The position numbers and the translations under genes were made by a program. A DNA stretch of 64,000 bases from JAAXHV01 sp965207165. Its GTDB lineage: Bacteria; Pseudomonadota; Gammaproteobacteria; Eutrophobiales; Eutrophobiaceae. Where the stretch lies: the NCBI GenBank assembly GCA_965207165.1, contig OZ242265.1, forward strand, positions 2,728,001-2,792,000, given 5' to 3'. This document shows, in pieces, positions 62,575 to 64,000 of this stretch (its first letter is position 1; every line of letters begins with the position of its first letter). The notes under the pieces are model-generated. The model saw only the letters and a list, made by a program, of their open reading frames with translations. It did not search any database and was not told the DNA's origin.

Positions 62575-63126
62575 TTATAGTCGCGTCGTAAGGAACAGCT
62601 CTATCGGCGATTGCCTGCCAAGCCCGATAACCAGCCGGCATTCCCTGCTTGTGAGGGTGTCCGGCTCAAGACCTTCTTCGAGCGCGATATCGACACGGTG
62701 CAGGGACTCAGGCGCCTCGGGCAGAAACGCGGACATCCCGTCGGAAATGGGTACAGCGGAAATTGCCTTGACTGCACCGACCAGTGCGCCTGCTTTTGCA
62801 TCTTTCGTGTCTAACTCAACCATTACCGGCATGCCGGCCTCGATTGACGGCGCGGTGCCGCTCTGCATCCAGACAAGGGCCTGCACAAGCCGGCTTCCTT
62901 CAGGTGAAGTTTCACCTTGTTCGACAAGTATGCCGTTGAACTCAATACTACGGGCTATGTTGCCGAAGAGAAGCCATGCTGAGAGTATTAGCAGGAAAAC
63001 GGCAATTGCCGCGACAAGCAGGCGTTCACGCGGTGTGGAAATCGTCAGCAGCCGGTCGAGTTGCTCGCGTTCTTCCTTCGCTTCAGCTACCGTATCGTGA
63101 AATGATTCAAACGGATTGTTGAACAT
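62575..63126 (-). CDS. Short membrane-fusion protein of the RiPP exporter
   Basis: 183 residues: cytoplasmic N-terminus rich in Glu, one membrane helix (about 36-55), then a beta-barrel-like periplasmic part (GSRLVQALVWMQSGTAPSIEAGMPVMVELD). NHLM secretion proteins of the HlyD type are usually about 400 residues with a long coiled-coil hairpin; this one lacks that, so it is either a minimal adaptor or a natural truncation. A G-rich stretch (GGGGGGA) precedes the ATG. It opens the visible export operon. Confidence 0.75.
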   Translation of the reverse strand: MFNNPFESFHDTVAEAKEEREQLDRLLTISTPRERLLVAAIAVFLLILSAWLLFGNIARSIEFNGILVEQGETSPEGSRLVQALVWMQSGTAPSIEAGMPVMVELDTKDAKAGALVGAVKAISAVPISDGMSAFLPEAPESLHRVDIALEEGLEPDTLTSRECRLVIGLGRQSPIELFLTTRL

Positions 63127-63210
63127 GGCCGGGAATATCCCCCCAAATGTGTGTAATCCAGTAAGACCAGGAAAATCTTATTCGGCTAACTCGATGATTT
63201 GCTTGATGTT

Positions 63211-63238
63211 AAAATAAACCAGCTTTTTTAACAAGCAA
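63211..63238 (-). promoter_or_regulatory. Possible promoter for the export and modification genes
   Basis: On the minus strand TTGCTT and TATTTT lie 16 bases apart, about 85 bases before the membrane-fusion gene. The matches are modest and the surrounding sequence is AT-rich, so this is tentative. Confidence 0.3.
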
Positions 63239-63273
63239 TAATTCCGGGGGGGCAATAATTTCGGGGATAGATC

Positions 63274-63339
63274 GGGTCAGAGTAAAATCTTGAAGCGCGT
63301 TGCCGGTAGCAGGATCAGGGGTGATTTTACTCTGACTCC
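63274..63339. repeat. Palindromic element with GTCAGAGTAAAATC arms
   Basis: GGGTCAGAGTAAAATC (63274-63289) is repeated as its inverse GATTTTACTCTGAC (63323-63336) around a 33-base spacer, giving a 14-base-pair perfect stem. The core is like the palindrome at 48914-48981. It sits between the YcaO stop and the export operon and could fold in mRNA or mark an insertion of a REP-like unit. Confidence 0.6.
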
Positions 63340-63356
63340 TGGTTTGCAGGTGTTTC

Positions 63357-64000
63357 TCACGCGATGACAGGAACGGGATTAAGTTCAGCTTCCCCGGCGG
63401 GGCAATCCCGCCAGCCCATCTCAACCGGTACGTCAAAAAGGCGTCCCGGCGCGAAGCGTTCCCAGAAGTGACGCAGGCCCGGCACGATCACGCGCGCCAC
63501 GGGCATACCGATGTCGGGCCGGGTCTGGTCGAGCACCAAAAATTCCATCCCCCTCGCTTCGACCAACCCGCGGCACCACTCCACATCGTCTCTCAGGTCT
63601 TCCGTATCCGGAACTGAGTAATCGGAACTCTGGCTCAACCTGACATCGCCTGCAGGCGCAAGATGGGTGTGGTCGGCCAATTTTCCGTTCTTCCACCACC
63701 ACAGACACATCGGATCATCGACCCCGTACCCGCTTTGAGCATTGCCCGGGCGAGGGACCCAGGTCAGGCACTGGTTCAATTCACAGACGGCCCGTAGCGC
63801 CGCAATCCGGGAGTCGGTGTGTGCGCCTGCGCCATAGATGATGTCTTCGGCCGCGCCATCGTTTCTGCGGGACAGTGCAACAAAGGCAGGAATTCCAAGG
63901 TCGCCGGTAAGGTCCAGCAGCCACATTTCGCGATTGTATTGATGATAATAACCTGCGGCGGATGCCAGGTACTCGTCAGCAAAGCTATCCAGGTCCACTC
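63357..64000 (-). CDS. YcaO cyclodehydratase, C-terminal part (cut by the window edge)
   Basis: The visible ~213 residues match the C-terminal half of azoline-forming YcaO proteins of TOMM systems: LTGDLGIPAFVALSRRND, IIYGAGAHTDSRIAALRAVCELNQCL, and MPVARVIVPGLRHFWERFAPGRLFDVPVEMGW, ending in ELNPVPVIA with the Pro-x-Pro type tail seen in these enzymes. YcaO uses ATP to cyclise Cys, Ser or Thr to (methyl)oxazolines or thiazolines. The three Cys of the precursor core are the evident substrate. The N-terminal ATP-binding part lies beyond the window. Confidence 0.88.
   Translation of the reverse strand, partial: VDLDSFADEYLASAAGYYHQYNREMWLLDLTGDLGIPAFVALSRRNDGAAEDIIYGAGAHTDSRIAALRAVCELNQCLTWVPRPGNAQSGYGVDDPMCLWWWKNGKLADHTHLAPAGDVRLSQSSDYSVPDTEDLRDDVEWCRGLVEARGMEFLVLDQTRPDIGMPVARVIVPGLRHFWERFAPGRLFDVPVEMGWRDCPAGEAELNPVPVIA

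Noticed and set aside
63209..63436. Small minus-strand frame spanning the YcaO stop and the palindrome
   Set aside because: It overlaps the YcaO 3' end in another frame, has no ribosome-binding site and no leader-like motif, so it is not a second precursor.
1..64000. CRISPR arrays
   Set aside because: No regularly spaced direct repeats were seen anywhere; the only repeats are palindromes, protein-coding repeats and the tandem Rieske genes.

Overview
The window looks like a chromosomal piece of a gammaproteobacterium of roughly 55% GC. The syntenic block recA-recX-alaS-lysC-csrA-tRNA-Ser is typical of that class. An S-adenosylhomocysteine riboswitch in front of ahcY, TonB-dependent receptors, sulfatases and many Rieske oxygenases suggest a free-living, aerobic, probably environmental organism. 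No species can be named from the sequence.

Layout. (1) 1-4465 is an accessory, partly AT-rich tract abutting the 3' end of tRNA-Ser(GCU). It holds broken pieces of a tyrosine integrase, an IS21-type transposase, an XRE antitoxin and a type I restriction R subunit, plus two intact genes of unknown function. I recognise nothing in 1-266, 618-821, 986-1116 or the AT-rich 4314-4465. (2) 4466-13274 is housekeeping on the minus strand (tRNA, csrA, lysC, alaS, recX, recA, gshA, rsmE), interrupted by an orphan VirB3/VirB2-like pair between gshA and recA. (3) 13326-14616 is a short plus-strand run (hspQ, TerB-like, MoCo-carrier-like). (4) 14587-29417 is one long minus-strand MSHA-like type IV pilus/type II secretion locus: secretin, TPR protein, ATPase, platform protein, PilM/N-, PilO- and MshK-like proteins, prepilin-like proteins, and a complete ABC-2 transporter inside it. 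A large repeat protein in the locus is split by an apparent one-base frameshift near 20312-20320. (5) 29627-51835 is a catabolic and methyl-cycle region: two TonB-receptor/sulfatase pairs, an amidohydrolase, a P450, ahcY-metF-phosphatase under a SAH riboswitch, a cluster of CarAa-like Rieske oxygenases with alpha/beta hydrolases, crcB and an EthD-like protein. (6) 51967-53124 is metK.

(7) 53207-64000 is the most interesting part: a RiPP (ribosomally made, modified peptide) locus. A plus-strand gene with its own strong promoter and terminator encodes an 83-residue NHLP-type leader whose predicted core is only five residues, LCCCW. Facing it is a minus-strand set of genes: a YcaO cyclodehydratase (cut by the window edge), a very short membrane-fusion protein, a C39-peptidase ABC exporter, a second NHLM-type ABC protein, a protein that fuses an NHLP-leader-like domain to a squalene-cyclase-like alpha/alpha toroid, an unrecognised 372-residue protein, and a Rieske oxygenase. 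The likely logic is leader-directed cyclisation of the three cysteines to azolines, further oxidation or tailoring, leader removal after Ala-Gly by the C39 domain, and export. The product and the roles of the toroid fusion and the unknown protein are inference.
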